Numbered from the stretch's first letter, positions 1 to 8,412 are shown. The stretch: 64,000 nt of DNA from RH-AL1 sp965277355 (GCA_965277355.1 CBDICN010000002.1:558001-622000); one strand, 5' to 3'. Made by a program: numbers and translations. Notes: generated by a model from the sequence alone, not told the origin.

Positions 1-2
1 TC

Positions 3-638
3 GCGCGAGCCTTGCAGTTGCGGCGTGCCTTCGGCGATCTCGCGCGCGAGAAGGAAGCCTATGAGGCGATCGTCGACAGCCGTGAAAACGGCATGATCGG
101 CGTGCGCTCGGACGGCTCCGCGCTGTTCGTCAACCGCGCGGCGCTCGCGGTCGCGGCGAGCAGCGATGGCCTGGCACTCGACCGCGGTGGGCGTCCAGTC
201 TTCGCCGATCGCGCGGCGAACCTGCGCCTCGCCAAGCTTCAAGCCGACGTGCGGACCGGCGGCTCCGGCGGGATCATCCGCGTGGAGCGTCCGTCCGGCC
301 GGGCCGCCTACCTAGTATCGGTCTCGCGGCTTCCGGCGGATCGCGACACAACGCCGGCCACTGAACGCGGCACGCTCTTCCTCATCCACGACCCGGCGCG
401 CCGCCGGAGGAGCAGCGAGCGGCTCATCAGCGATGCCCTGCGCATGCCCACCGGGGCCGCCAGGGTCGTTGCCGCGCTTCTCGCGGGCGAAAGCCTGATA
501 GCATACTCGGAACGCGCGGGTCTTACGATGAATACCGTGCGTTGCCACCTCAAGCACGCCTATGCGCTGACGGACACGCACAGCCAAGCCGATCTCGTAC
601 GACTGGCGTTGACGACGTTGAACGCGGTCGCGCCGTAA
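3..638 (+). CDS. LuxR-type HTH transcriptional regulator (5' partial)
   Basis: The reading frame is open to the left edge of the window, so the true start is probably outside it; the first start-like codon inside is TTG at 12. The C-terminal 60 or so residues form a LuxR/GerE-like helix-turn-helix, seen as a hydrophobic helix followed by a recognition-helix-like stretch NTVRCHLKHAYA and a closing helix QADLVRLAL. The preceding part has the pattern of a degenerate PAS-like sensor region (SRENGMIGVRSDGSALFVN). The family consists of DNA-binding regulators. The ligand and targets are unknown, and no partner gene is visible. Confidence 0.7.
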   Translation, partial: ARALQLRRAFGDLAREKEAYEAIVDSRENGMIGVRSDGSALFVNRAALAVAASSDGLALDRGGRPVFADRAANLRLAKLQADVRTGGSGGIIRVERPSGRAAYLVSVSRLPADRDTTPATERGTLFLIHDPARRRRSSERLISDALRMPTGAARVVAALLAGESLIAYSERAGLTMNTVRCHLKHAYALTDTHSQADLVRLALTTLNAVAP

Positions 639-781
639 CACCGCAAAATCTGGGAAAAATCAATCCTATTTAGCCCAAATGGGTGAAGCGAGGGACAAGG
701 CGAGTTCCTAGCATCCGGGCTCGGGGCCGAGGCGGAGAAAACCGCATTCGATGCCGTCCCCGACGCAAGCCGGAGACTCTC

Positions 782-946
782 ATGCCCATCGATATCCGCC
801 CGCCCGCGCGTCAAACCTTGAAAATACCCGGTGCTCCCGTGCTCATCGCGATCGTCGTCGCCGCGCTCGTTTTCGCCGGCATCGCGGCTCGCTGGGACGT
901 CGGCGCTCACGAGGCGGACGAGAACACATACCTGTTCGGTCCCTGA
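782..946 (+). CDS. small single-pass membrane protein, unknown function
   Basis: A 54-residue ORF starting ATG at 782, behind the LuxR-type gene and convergent with uppP seven bases away. It has a polar N-terminus (MPIDIRPPARQ), one clear transmembrane segment at about residues 16-33 (VLIAIVVAALVFAGIAA) and an acidic tail (AHEADENTYLFGP). The hydrophobic/acidic layout and tight fit against uppP argue that it is real. I do not recognise the family. In-frame extension upstream to 683 is possible, but that segment looks like arginine-rich shadow sequence. Confidence 0.5.
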   Translation: MPIDIRPPARQTLKIPGAPVLIAIVVAALVFAGIAARWDVGAHEADENTYLFGP

Positions 947-952
947 GATCGC

Positions 953-1828
953 TCAGTTCGGCAGCAGGCCGGTCACGACGCTCACGAGCAGAACGATGCC
1001 GAGCACGAAGCGGTAGATCACGAACGGCCAGGCCGAGAAGCGCTCGAGCACGCGCATCAGACCCCAGATCGCCGCGAAGGCCGAAATGGACGCGATCACC
1101 AGGCCGAAGATCAGGATCGACCAGCCGTGCACCCCAAGACCGGCCTTGCGGAGCGCGAAGAGCTCGACCAGCCCGGCCAGCGCGATCGCCGGGATGCCCA
1201 GCAGGAACGAGAAGCGCGCGGCCTCGTCGCGCCGCATGTCGCGGAACAACGCCGCCGTCAGCGTCGAGCCGGAGCGCGACACGCCGGGGATCAGCGCGCC
1301 GACCTGAGCGAGGCCGACGATCATCGCATCCTTCAAGGTGACGTTGTCGATCGTGCGGACGTGGCGGGCGGCCCGTTCGGCGATGGCGAGCAGCGCGCCC
1401 ATGATCACGCAGGCGAGCCCGATGACGGTGAGCGTGCGCAGCGGCGAGTTGCAGGCGTTGAGCCTCGACTTCAGCAGGACGCCGCCCACCGCCAGCGGGA
1501 TGGTGGCGAGGACGATCCACAAGGCGAAACGCAAGTTCCAGTCCGCGAAGTCGCGCCGCCGCACCGCCGCGAGCGTCCCGATGGCGAGGCCGCGCACGTC
1601 GGCCCAGAAGTAGCTGACGACGGCGGCGAGCGCGGCGAGCTGCATCGCCGCCGAGAACGCCGAGCCCGGATCCTGCCAGCCGAGCAAGGCCGGCACGATG
1701 CGCATATGGGCGGTCGACGAGATCGGCAGCAGCTCGCTGATGCCCTGGACGATGCCGAGGAAACCGACCTTGGCGTAGCCGAGCGCGACGAAGCCCGTGT
1801 CGAGACCCGAGGTGCAGGCGTCCGCCAT
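953..1828 (-). CDS. uppP: undecaprenyl-diphosphatase (UppP/BacA)
   Basis: A 291-residue integral membrane phosphatase that recycles undecaprenyl diphosphate to undecaprenyl phosphate, the lipid carrier for peptidoglycan and for the glycosyl-phosphate chemistry of the EPS locus downstream. Both BacA signatures are visible: GISELLPISSTAHM near residue 31, carrying the catalytic Glu, and PGVSRSGST in the second half. About eight hydrophobic segments are present and the length is normal for the family. The start is ATG at 1828. It is monocistronic, with about 500 non-coding bases upstream. Confidence 0.95.
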   Translation of the reverse strand: MADACTSGLDTGFVALGYAKVGFLGIVQGISELLPISSTAHMRIVPALLGWQDPGSAFSAAMQLAALAAVVSYFWADVRGLAIGTLAAVRRRDFADWNLRFALWIVLATIPLAVGGVLLKSRLNACNSPLRTLTVIGLACVIMGALLAIAERAARHVRTIDNVTLKDAMIVGLAQVGALIPGVSRSGSTLTAALFRDMRRDEAARFSFLLGIPAIALAGLVELFALRKAGLGVHGWSILIFGLVIASISAFAAIWGLMRVLERFSAWPFVIYRFVLGIVLLVSVVTGLLPN

Positions 1829-2342
1829 CGTAACCCTAATCCGTCGCGTTGCGGCCGAATCCCCCGCAGCGGTCGACTCATCTCAGGTTCGTGACGCGAG
1901 ATCAACGCGTGGCGGCGGACCATCAACGGCCCGCTTCGGGATCGCGGCTCGCACCTTTGGATCATTGGCGACAGCGGTGATGAAGCCCGTCGACGGCCCG
2001 ATCTTCGAGGCTCCGGATCGAACATGACGATGGGCGATCCGCCGGATGCCGAGACACGCGGGAAGCTCAAGGCGGCGCCGGACCAGCCGCCGCACGAGGT
2101 CGGCTGTATCAATCGCGACGCCCGGCACGTCACGATCCACTGGCACGAGGCGTCGATCGACCAGCGCCCGGGAGCCGAGGCTGTCGCGGCGCGGACCGCG
2201 GGCCGCGCGCGAGAGCGGCGCCGACCGAGCCCGCGATCGCACTAACCCCTGTCGTTCGGCCGGTTTCGGCTACAGCCGGCTACTACCGACAGCGCCTTCG
2301 GCCGACTAGTTTGGCAGCATCTCGAAAGAGCTCGGGGGAGAG
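1829..2342. other. intergenic region without a convincing gene
   Basis: About 510 bases between uppP (reading left) and glyoxalase I (reading right). Short ORFs exist on both strands, for example a 70-codon frame from 2031 to 2245 on +, but they are arginine-rich with no recognisable domain, signal or ribosome site. The region should hold the uppP promoter near 1830-1900 and the gloA promoter near 2280-2340. A ribosome-binding sequence (gggggagag) lies just before the gloA ATG. No terminator or repeat was seen. Confidence 0.4.
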
Positions 2343-2738
2343 ATGGCGAAGGCTGTCCATTCGATGGTTCGCGTGCTGGACGAGAAGCGCGCGGTGGACT
2401 TCTACGGACGGGCGTTCGGGCTGAAGGTCGCGGACAAGTTCGACTTCGGCACGTTCGCTTTGGTCTACCTGCGCAACGCGGAATCGCCGTTCGAGGTCGA
2501 GCTCACCGTCAACAACGAGCAGACGCAGCCCTACGACCTCGGCGACGGCTACGGCCACCTCGCGGTCACCGTCAATTCACTTGATGCCGAACACAAGCGG
2601 ATGGAAAGCGAAGGCCTGTCGCCGGGGCCGCTGCGCGACTTCAAGCACGAGGGCAAGACGCTCGCGCGCTTCTTCTTCATCTCGGATCCGGACGGCTACA
2701 AGATCGAGGTCATCGAACGAGGCGGCCGCTTCGGCTGA
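2343..2738 (+). CDS. gloA: lactoylglutathione lyase (glyoxalase I, VOC fold)
   Basis: A 131-residue enzyme that isomerises the glutathione-methylglyoxal hemithioacetal to S-lactoylglutathione in the cytoplasm. Family hallmarks are the N-terminal SMVRVLDEKRAVDFY strand-helix, FEVELT with the first metal-ligand Glu, GYGHLAVTV with the His ligand, and DPDGYKIEVIE with the last Glu. Length matches single-domain GloA. A strong Shine-Dalgarno sequence precedes the ATG. The frame stays open for 42 codons after the TGA at 2736, through a 15-bp tandem repeat (see findings). The following dehydrogenase genes run in the same direction. Confidence 0.92.
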   Translation: MAKAVHSMVRVLDEKRAVDFYGRAFGLKVADKFDFGTFALVYLRNAESPFEVELTVNNEQTQPYDLGDGYGHLAVTVNSLDAEHKRMESEGLSPGPLRDFKHEGKTLARFFFISDPDGYKIEVIERGGRFG

Positions 2739-2771
2739 GGCCGGCCGAAGATTGCCAACAACGAGACCACC

Positions 2772-2816
2772 GACAAGACGCCTGCCAACAAGACGCCTGC
2801 CAACAAGGCGCCTGCC
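2772..2816 (+). repeat. three tandem 15-bp repeats after the gloA stop
   Basis: Three copies of a 15-bp unit (AACAAGACGCCTGCC with one or two changes) at 2772-2786, 2787-2801 and 2802-2816. In the gloA frame, downstream of its stop, they would encode repeats of N-K-T-P-A, a Lys/Pro/Ala tail typical of disordered C-termini. They lie in the 125-bp gap before the next ATG at 2864. Confidence 0.85.
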
Positions 2817-2863
2817 AAGAGACTGCCGGCAACAGGCAGGATCGAACATCACGGGAGGGTACC

Positions 2864-3442
2864 ATGAGAGAAGTCGACCCGCGCAGCAAGTTCAGCCGCC
2901 GCTTCGTCCTCAAGGCTTCGGCGACGATCCCGGCGGTCGCCGCGGCGACCGCCGGAGCGATCAGCGAGGCCTGGGCCGAAGGCGGCACGCTGCAGCCGGC
3001 CACGATGAAGACCCTCGTCAAGATCGCGCGCGACATCTACCCGCACGACTTCCTCGGTGACGTCGTCTACATCACCGCCGTCAAGCCGTGGGACGAGAAG
3101 GCCGCCAAGGATCCGGCGGCGAAGACGATGCTGGAGGAGGGCGTGAAGCGGCTCAACGCCGACGCGCGGGACGCCCACAAGGTGGCCTACAACGATGTCG
3201 GCTGGGAGTCGGACCGCGTCGCCCTGCTGCAGGCGATCGAGCATACCGATTTCTTCAAGAAGCTGCGGTCCGACCTCGTCGTGTCGATCTACAACCAGCA
3301 CGATATTTGGCCCAAGTTCGGCTACGAGGGCTCGTCCGCCGACAAGGGCGGCTACATCAACCGTGGCTTCAACGACATCGATTGGCTGCCCAAGGTCGCG
3401 GAGAACGACGCGGCGCCGGCGACGAAGCGCTCGTCCCTTTAA
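2864..3442 (+). CDS. gluconate 2-dehydrogenase subunit 3 family protein, Tat-exported
   Basis: A 192-residue protein of the small-subunit family that partners membrane or periplasmic GMC dehydrogenases. The N-terminus carries a Tat motif (FSRRFVLK, residues 10-17) and a hydrophobic Ala-rich segment ending AWA, so it should be exported folded and can carry the flavoprotein along. The body has the family pattern TLVKIARDIYPHD and DPAAKTMLEEGVKRLN. The start is ATG at 2864, with gggagg six bases ahead. The GMC gene starts 32 bases after its stop, which fits a two-subunit enzyme. Confidence 0.85.
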   Translation: MREVDPRSKFSRRFVLKASATIPAVAAATAGAISEAWAEGGTLQPATMKTLVKIARDIYPHDFLGDVVYITAVKPWDEKAAKDPAAKTMLEEGVKRLNADARDAHKVAYNDVGWESDRVALLQAIEHTDFFKKLRSDLVVSIYNQHDIWPKFGYEGSSADKGGYINRGFNDIDWLPKVAENDAAPATKRSSL

Positions 3443-3474
3443 AAGCAATCAAGAAGAACCCGCGGGAGACAGAC

Positions 3475-5043
3475 ATGGCTCAATTCGATCTCAACGACGA
3501 CAGCGTCGTCGTCATCGTCGGCTCGGGCGCCGGCGGCGGAACCCTCGGCAACGAGCTGGCGCAGAAGGGCATCAAGGTGGTGATGCTCGAAGCCGGCGCG
3601 CGCAACGAGATCTCCGACTTCGTCAACGACGAGTGGGAGAGCTTCGCCCAACTCGCCTGGCGCGACAAGCGCACCGATTCCGGCACTTGGCGCGTGGCGA
3701 CCGACTTCCCCAACCTGCCGGCGTGGATCGTCAAGTCGGTCGGCGGTTCGACCGTACATTGGGCCGGCGCGTCGCTGCGCTTCGAACCGCACGAGTTCAA
3801 GATCGCGACGACCTATGCCGGCCTCAAGGGCGCCAACCTGCTCGATTGGCCGATCTCCCGCGAAGAGATGGACCCGTGGTACGCCAAGGCCGAGGACAAG
3901 ATGGGCGTGACCCGTACCAACGGGATCGCCGGCCTCCCCGGCAACAACAACTTCAAGGTGCTGCAGGCCGGCGCGCTCAAGCTCGGCTACAAGGAGGTTT
4001 CGACCGGCCGCATGGCGATCAACAGCGAGCCGCGCCACGACCGCGGCTCTTGCCAGCAGATCGGCTTCTGTTTTCAGGGCTGCAAGTCGGGCGCGAAGTG
4101 GTCGACGCTCTATACCGAGATCCCGAAGGGGGAGGAGACCGGCAACCTCGAGGTGCGCCCCAACAGCATGGTGCTCAAGATCGAGCACGACCAGTCCGGC
4201 AAGGTCACCGGCGTCGTCTATGCCGACGGCAAGGGCACGCAGCAACGCCAGAAAGCGCGGCTCGTCGCCGTCGCCGGCAACTCGATCGAGAGCCCGCGGC
4301 TGCTCCTCAACAGCGCGTCCAACATGTTCCCGGACGGTCTCGCCAACTCCTCGGGCCAGGTCGGCCGCAACTACATGCGCCACATGACCGGCAGCGTCTA
4401 CGGCGCCTTCGAGAAGCCGGTGCACATGTATCGCGGCACCACGATGGCCGGGATTATCCGCGACGAGGCCCGCCATGATGTCTCGCGCGGCTTTCACGGC
4501 GGCTACGAGATCGAGACGATCTCGCTCGGCGTTCCGTTCATGGCCGCCTTCCTCGATCCGGGCGCCTGGGGCCGCACCTTCACGACGGCGATGGAGGCTT
4601 ATCCGCGGATGGCCGGCATGTGGCTGATCGGTGAGGACATGCCGCAGGATTCCAACCGCGTCAGCCTCGATCCGGCCGTCAAGGACGAGCACGGCCTGCC
4701 GGTGGCGAACGTGCATTACGACGACCACCCGAACGACATCGCGATGCGCGACCACGCCTACAAGCAGGGCGCCGCGATCTACGACGCGATCGGCGCGACG
4801 CAAACCTACCCGACGCCGCCCTATCCCTCGACCCACAACATGGGCACGAACCGGATGAGCGAGAAGGCGCGCGACGGCGTCGTCAACAAGTACGGCCAGG
4901 CGCACGACGTGAAGAACCTGTTCGTCTCCGACGGCAGCCAATTCACCAGCAGCGCGGCCTGCAACCCGACGCTGACGATCGTGTCGCTGGCGATCCGCCA
5001 GGCCGACCACATCGCCGGCGCCATGCAGCGCCGGGACATCTGA
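3475..5043 (+). CDS. GMC family oxidoreductase (gluconate 2-dehydrogenase-like flavoprotein)
   Basis: A 522-residue FAD flavoprotein. The N-terminal Rossmann signature VIVGSGAGGGTLG is at residues 13-25, followed by VVMLEAGAR. The C-terminal GMC block contains STHNMGTNRM with the catalytic His, LFVSDGSQF and NPTLTIVSLAIR. Members of this subgroup oxidise sugars or sugar acids in the periplasm. It has no signal of its own and follows the Tat-bearing small subunit. The usual third component, a multi-haem cytochrome c, is not encoded here. Substrate is unknown; gluconate, 2-ketogluconate, fructose or another polyol are candidates. Confidence 0.88.
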   Translation: MAQFDLNDDSVVVIVGSGAGGGTLGNELAQKGIKVVMLEAGARNEISDFVNDEWESFAQLAWRDKRTDSGTWRVATDFPNLPAWIVKSVGGSTVHWAGASLRFEPHEFKIATTYAGLKGANLLDWPISREEMDPWYAKAEDKMGVTRTNGIAGLPGNNNFKVLQAGALKLGYKEVSTGRMAINSEPRHDRGSCQQIGFCFQGCKSGAKWSTLYTEIPKGEETGNLEVRPNSMVLKIEHDQSGKVTGVVYADGKGTQQRQKARLVAVAGNSIESPRLLLNSASNMFPDGLANSSGQVGRNYMRHMTGSVYGAFEKPVHMYRGTTMAGIIRDEARHDVSRGFHGGYEIETISLGVPFMAAFLDPGAWGRTFTTAMEAYPRMAGMWLIGEDMPQDSNRVSLDPAVKDEHGLPVANVHYDDHPNDIAMRDHAYKQGAAIYDAIGATQTYPTPPYPSTHNMGTNRMSEKARDGVVNKYGQAHDVKNLFVSDGSQFTSSAACNPTLTIVSLAIRQADHIAGAMQRRDI

Positions 5044-5081
5044 GCGTGCGCCGAGGAGACAAGCGCCAAGAAGATGTGCCG

Positions 5082-5411
5082 GTGTCCGCTTTGAGGCTGA
5101 CCTTGATCCTGGGAGCGCTCCTCGCGCTTCCGGCGCCGAGCTCGAGCCAGGCGGCGGAGAGCGGCGCCGTGGCCTACCCGAACAATCCCGGCGGGACGCC
5201 GTCGGCCAACGATGGGGGCAAGCCGGTCGCACTCGGGAAGGAAGCCTGCACCCACCCTGGCTGTCCGGACGTGCCCGGCGCTGCGGCCGGAAATGCCGGC
5301 AACGACACGAAAGCCGACCAGAAACCGGGGGTCCGTGCGCCGGCCACCGCCTATCCTGGTGCGCCGGTCAAAACACCGGCCACCGCCGCCGACGGACAGG
5401 CGCCGAAGTAG
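5082..5411 (+). CDS. small exported protein of unknown function
   Basis: A 109-residue protein from GTG at 5082. A GTG at 5046 is in frame, but it would put charged residues before the signal peptide. The signal peptide is clear (VSALRLTLILGALLALPAP then SSQAAES). The mature part is Pro/Gly/Ala-rich and low in structure, with one CTHPGC motif that could bind metal or form a disulfide but is not a haem site (no CxxCH). Same direction and close behind the GMC gene, so probably co-transcribed. I do not recognise the family. Confidence 0.55.
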   Translation: MSALRLTLILGALLALPAPSSSQAAESGAVAYPNNPGGTPSANDGGKPVALGKEACTHPGCPDVPGAAAGNAGNDTKADQKPGVRAPATAYPGAPVKTPATAADGQAPK

Positions 5412-5414
5412 CTC

Positions 5415-5506
5415 CGTCATTGCGACTCGGGGGCGAAACAACCCAGGGCGCGAGCCCACGGCCCCTTGGTTGCTTCGCTCCGCTCGCAATCACGGCCGCA
5501 ATGACG
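5415..5506. repeat. long imperfect palindrome (RIME/REP-like interspersed repeat)
   Basis: The left arm begins CGTCATTGCGACTCGG and the right arm ends CCGCAATGACG; the centre carries AACAACCCAGGGCGCGAGCC against GGCCCCTTGGTTGCTTCGC. This is the pattern of the extragenic palindromes scattered in many Hyphomicrobiales genomes. RNA from either strand would fold into a long hairpin that could end transcription of the GMC operon or stabilise its 3' end. It abuts the 5' end of bluB. Confidence 0.75.
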
Positions 5507-5508
5507 GC

Positions 5509-6210
5509 GTGTTTGCGGTCGATGGCGAAAGGCGCCACAACGAAGGCCCGCACTGGAAATCGCCGCTCGCCGTGCATCCGCCATCGTTCTCTCCCGCGCA
5601 ACGCGCCGCGCTCGCCGACCTGCTCGCCTGGCGGCGCGATGTGCGGCGGTTCCGCCGCGAGCCCCTGCCCGAGGGCGCCCTCGAGCGCCTGATCGACGCG
5701 GCGTGCCGCGCTCCCTCGGTCGGCCTGAGCGAACCCTGGCGCTTCGTCGTCGTCGAAGATGCGAGGCGGCGGCGCGCAATCCGGGCCGCGTTCGAGGCCG
5801 CCAATACCGAGGCACTGGCAGCGCAAAACGAGGCGCGGCGGGGTCTCTACGCGACCCTCAAGCTCGCCGGCCTCGACGATGCGCCGGTCCATGTCGCCGC
5901 GTTCGCCGATCCCGGCGATCCGCAGGGCCATCGGCTCGGCCGCCGCACCATGCCGGCGACGCTCGACTATTCGGTGGCGATCGCGATCCACACGCTCTGG
6001 CTCGCCGCGCGCGCCGAGGGGATCGGGCTCGGCTGGGTGTCGATCATCGACCCCGACAGCGTCGCGCCTATCCTGGACGTACCGTGCCATTGGCGTTTCA
6101 TCGGCTATCTCTGCATCGGTTATCCGGTAGCGGAGAGCGACCTGCCCGAACTCGAGAGGGCCGGCTGGGAGGCGCGCCGCGATCCCGCCTGCCGCATCCT
6201 GCGGCGCTGA
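5509..6210 (+). CDS. bluB: 5,6-dimethylbenzimidazole synthase (BluB, nitroreductase fold)
   Basis: BluB consumes FMNH2 and oxygen to make dimethylbenzimidazole, the lower ligand of vitamin B12. The diagnostic block is LLAWRRDVRRFRREPLPEGALERLI followed closely by APSVGLSEPWRFVVV; GLGWVSI and the C-terminal WRFIGYLCIGYP are also typical. The start is uncertain. GTG at 5509 gives 233 residues and sits directly after the palindrome; GTG at 5572 gives 212 residues and begins nearer the conserved core. Neither has a strong ribosome site. No cobalamin riboswitch or other B12 gene is visible nearby. Confidence 0.88.
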   Translation: MFAVDGERRHNEGPHWKSPLAVHPPSFSPAQRAALADLLAWRRDVRRFRREPLPEGALERLIDAACRAPSVGLSEPWRFVVVEDARRRRAIRAAFEAANTEALAAQNEARRGLYATLKLAGLDDAPVHVAAFADPGDPQGHRLGRRTMPATLDYSVAIAIHTLWLAARAEGIGLGWVSIIDPDSVAPILDVPCHWRFIGYLCIGYPVAESDLPELERAGWEARRDPACRILRR

Positions 6211-6231
6211 CTATGGACCCGTGAAGCAAGC

Positions 6232-6696
6232 ATGAACCAAGAGAGCGTCTGGGACTACCCTCGGCCGCCGCGCCTCGAGCCGGTGGCGGAGACGATCCGC
6301 ATCATCCTCGCCGGCCGCACGATCGCCGCGACGAGCCAGGCCATGCGCGTCCTCGAGACGAGCCATCCGCCGGTCTACTACCTTCCGCGGGAGAGTTTCT
6401 CCTGCATCGTGCGTCCCAGCGCGCGACGCAGCTTCTGCGAATGGAAGGGGCTCGCGTCCTACTGGTCCCTGGAGGAGGCAGGCCGCGTCGCACGAGACTG
6501 CGCCTGGAGCTATCCCGACCCGACCGAGACCTTCCTGGGGATCCGCGACTTTCTCGCCGTCTACCCGGCGGCGATGGACGCCTGCTACGTCGGCGAGGAG
6601 GCGGTGACGCCGCAGCCCGGCGGCTTCTACGGCGGCTGGGTCACGCCGAACCTCGTCGGGCCGTTCAAGGGAGCGCCAGGCACGATGGGTTGGTAG
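6232..6696 (+). CDS. DUF427 domain-containing protein
   Basis: A 154-residue protein with the DUF427 pattern: ESVWDYPRPPRLE at the N-terminus, a small barrel strand (IRIILAGRTIAAT), the invariant-looking LETSHPPVYYLPRES, CEWKGLASYW, and the closing FLAVYPAAMDACYVGEE. Members are small cytoplasmic proteins of unknown biochemical function. The start is ATG at 6232, 21 bases after bluB, with an AAGC-rich leader but only a weak Shine-Dalgarno sequence. Probably in one transcript with bluB. Confidence 0.85.
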   Translation: MNQESVWDYPRPPRLEPVAETIRIILAGRTIAATSQAMRVLETSHPPVYYLPRESFSCIVRPSARRSFCEWKGLASYWSLEEAGRVARDCAWSYPDPTETFLGIRDFLAVYPAAMDACYVGEEAVTPQPGGFYGGWVTPNLVGPFKGAPGTMGW

Positions 6697-6780
6697 GTTT
6701 GCGGCTGCGTGACGTGGTAGGACCGCTATCTTCGAGCCTTGTTCGGGCACCCGAGTTCACGCCATGGTCAGGGACGCGCC

Positions 6781-8412
6781 TTGAACACCGACACTCCAGC
6801 CGGGCCTGAAGCACAGGCAAATCGCGCCGAGGTGGCGCCATCCGGCGCGGTCTCCGACGGCCATCGCGGCGATATCTTCTTCACCGCGGTGAAGACGACC
6901 CGCATGCCGATGTGCGTGAGCGATCCGCGCCAGCCCGACAATCCGATCATCTTCGCCAACCGGGCCTTCACGGCGATGACCGGCTACGCGCAGGAGGAGA
7001 TCGTCGGCCGCAATTGCCGGTTCCTTCAGGGTGCGGAGACGGATCGGAAGGTCGTCGCCGAGCTCCGCGAGGCGATCGCCGAAAAGCGCGAGTTCGCCAC
7101 CGAGATCCTCAACTATCGCAAAGACGGCTACAGCTTCTGGAACGCCCTGTTCATCTCGCCGATCTTCGACGACGACGGACAGCTCATCTACTTCTTCGCC
7201 TCGCAGCTCGACGTCACCCGGCGCCGCGAGGCCGAGGAGTCGCTGCGGCATGCGCAGAAGATGGAAGCACTGGGTCGCCTCACCGGCGGCGTCGCGCATG
7301 ATTTCAACAATCTTCTCCAGGTCGTGAGCGGCTATCTCGAGCTGATCGGCAGCGGGCTGCGCAAGCCCGACATCAACCGCGAGAAGCTGTTGCGCGGCAT
7401 CGACAATGCGCGGGCCGCAACCGATCGCGCGGCGAAGCTGACCCAGCAGCTCCTGTCGTTCGCCCGCAAGCAGCGCCTGGAAGGGCGCGTCCTCAACCTC
7501 AACGCCCTGATCGCGACCGTGAACGCCTTGGTCGAGCGCGCCGTGGGCGAGGACATCGTGATCGAGGCGCATGGCGCGGGCGATCTGTGGAATTGCCGCA
7601 TCGACCAGACCCAGGCGGAGGTGGCTCTCCTCAACATCATGATCAACGCGCGCGATGCGATGGCCGGCCGCCCCGACAAGCGGATCACGATCGAAACGAA
7701 GAACATCATCGTCGAGCGCGAGGACGTCGGCACCTACACCAACCTCATTCCCGGCAAGTACGTCTCGGTCGCGATCAGCGATACCGGTAGCGGGATGTCC
7801 GCCCACATCGTCGAGCGCGTCATGGACCCGTTCTTCACCACCAAGGAAGAGGGCAAGGGAACCGGCCTCGGCCTCTCCATGGTGTATGGCTTCGCCAAGC
7901 AGTCGGGCGGCGCCGCTTCGATCTCGTCCGAAGAAGGAGTCGGCACCAAGGTGTCCATCCACTTTCCCGCGGTCGAGGAGGCGGCGGCGGAGCCGACGGC
8001 GCGGCTGGGCCGCGCGCTGGATCGGCCCGGTCACGAGACGATCCTCGTCGTCGAGGATCGGGCGGACGTCGCCGAGATGGCACGCCTCATCCTAGAGGAT
8101 CTCGGCTACAAGGTGCTCCATGCCTCCAGCGGCAGCGATGCGCTGGCCGTGCTGAGGAATGGCGAGGCGATCGACCTCCTCTTCTCCGACGTGATCATGC
8201 CGGGCGAGATCAATGGCGTCGAACTCGCCCGCGAGGCCATGCGCCGCATCCCTCGTCTGAGGGTGCTGCTCACCACCGGCTATGCCGAAGCCTCGGTGGA
8301 GCGTAACGAGGCTGGCGGTTCGGAATTCGACGTGTTGCACAAGCCCTACGGCCGCGCGGACCTAGCGCGCAAGGTGCGCGTCATCCTCGACGGTCCGACC
8401 GGTATCAGCTGA
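6781..8412 (+). CDS. LOV-domain hybrid histidine kinase with receiver domain
   Basis: A soluble sensor of about 543 residues. Order: PAS/LOV domain (about 45-145) with the flavin-adduct motif GRNCRFLQG, Cys at residue 79; HisKA with GGVAHDFNN, phospho-His at 173; HATPase_c with NARDAM, DTGSGM and GTGLGLSMVYG; receiver domain at about 420-540 with LLFSDVIMPG (phospho-Asp) and an LTTGYAE switch region. It is predicted to sense blue light through FMN and to regulate an unknown response. Start is uncertain: TTG 6781 has an AGGGA about 8 bases upstream; TTG 6739 is the longer option. There are no membrane segments. Confidence 0.9.
   Translation: MNTDTPAGPEAQANRAEVAPSGAVSDGHRGDIFFTAVKTTRMPMCVSDPRQPDNPIIFANRAFTAMTGYAQEEIVGRNCRFLQGAETDRKVVAELREAIAEKREFATEILNYRKDGYSFWNALFISPIFDDDGQLIYFFASQLDVTRRREAEESLRHAQKMEALGRLTGGVAHDFNNLLQVVSGYLELIGSGLRKPDINREKLLRGIDNARAATDRAAKLTQQLLSFARKQRLEGRVLNLNALIATVNALVERAVGEDIVIEAHGAGDLWNCRIDQTQAEVALLNIMINARDAMAGRPDKRITIETKNIIVEREDVGTYTNLIPGKYVSVAISDTGSGMSAHIVERVMDPFFTTKEEGKGTGLGLSMVYGFAKQSGGAASISSEEGVGTKVSIHFPAVEEAAAEPTARLGRALDRPGHETILVVEDRADVAEMARLILEDLGYKVLHASSGSDALAVLRNGEAIDLLFSDVIMPGEINGVELAREAMRRIPRLRVLLTTGYAEASVERNEAGGSEFDVLHKPYGRADLARKVRVILDGPTGIS

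Noticed and set aside
2024..2245. possible 73-codon gene upstream of gloA
   Set aside because: No ribosome site, domain or hydrophobic pattern; composition like non-coding GC-rich DNA.
3439..5232. 597-codon open frame antisense to the GMC gene
   Set aside because: The translation is Arg/Val/Asp/His-rich shadow sequence of a well-supported plus-strand gene, a common effect of high GC.
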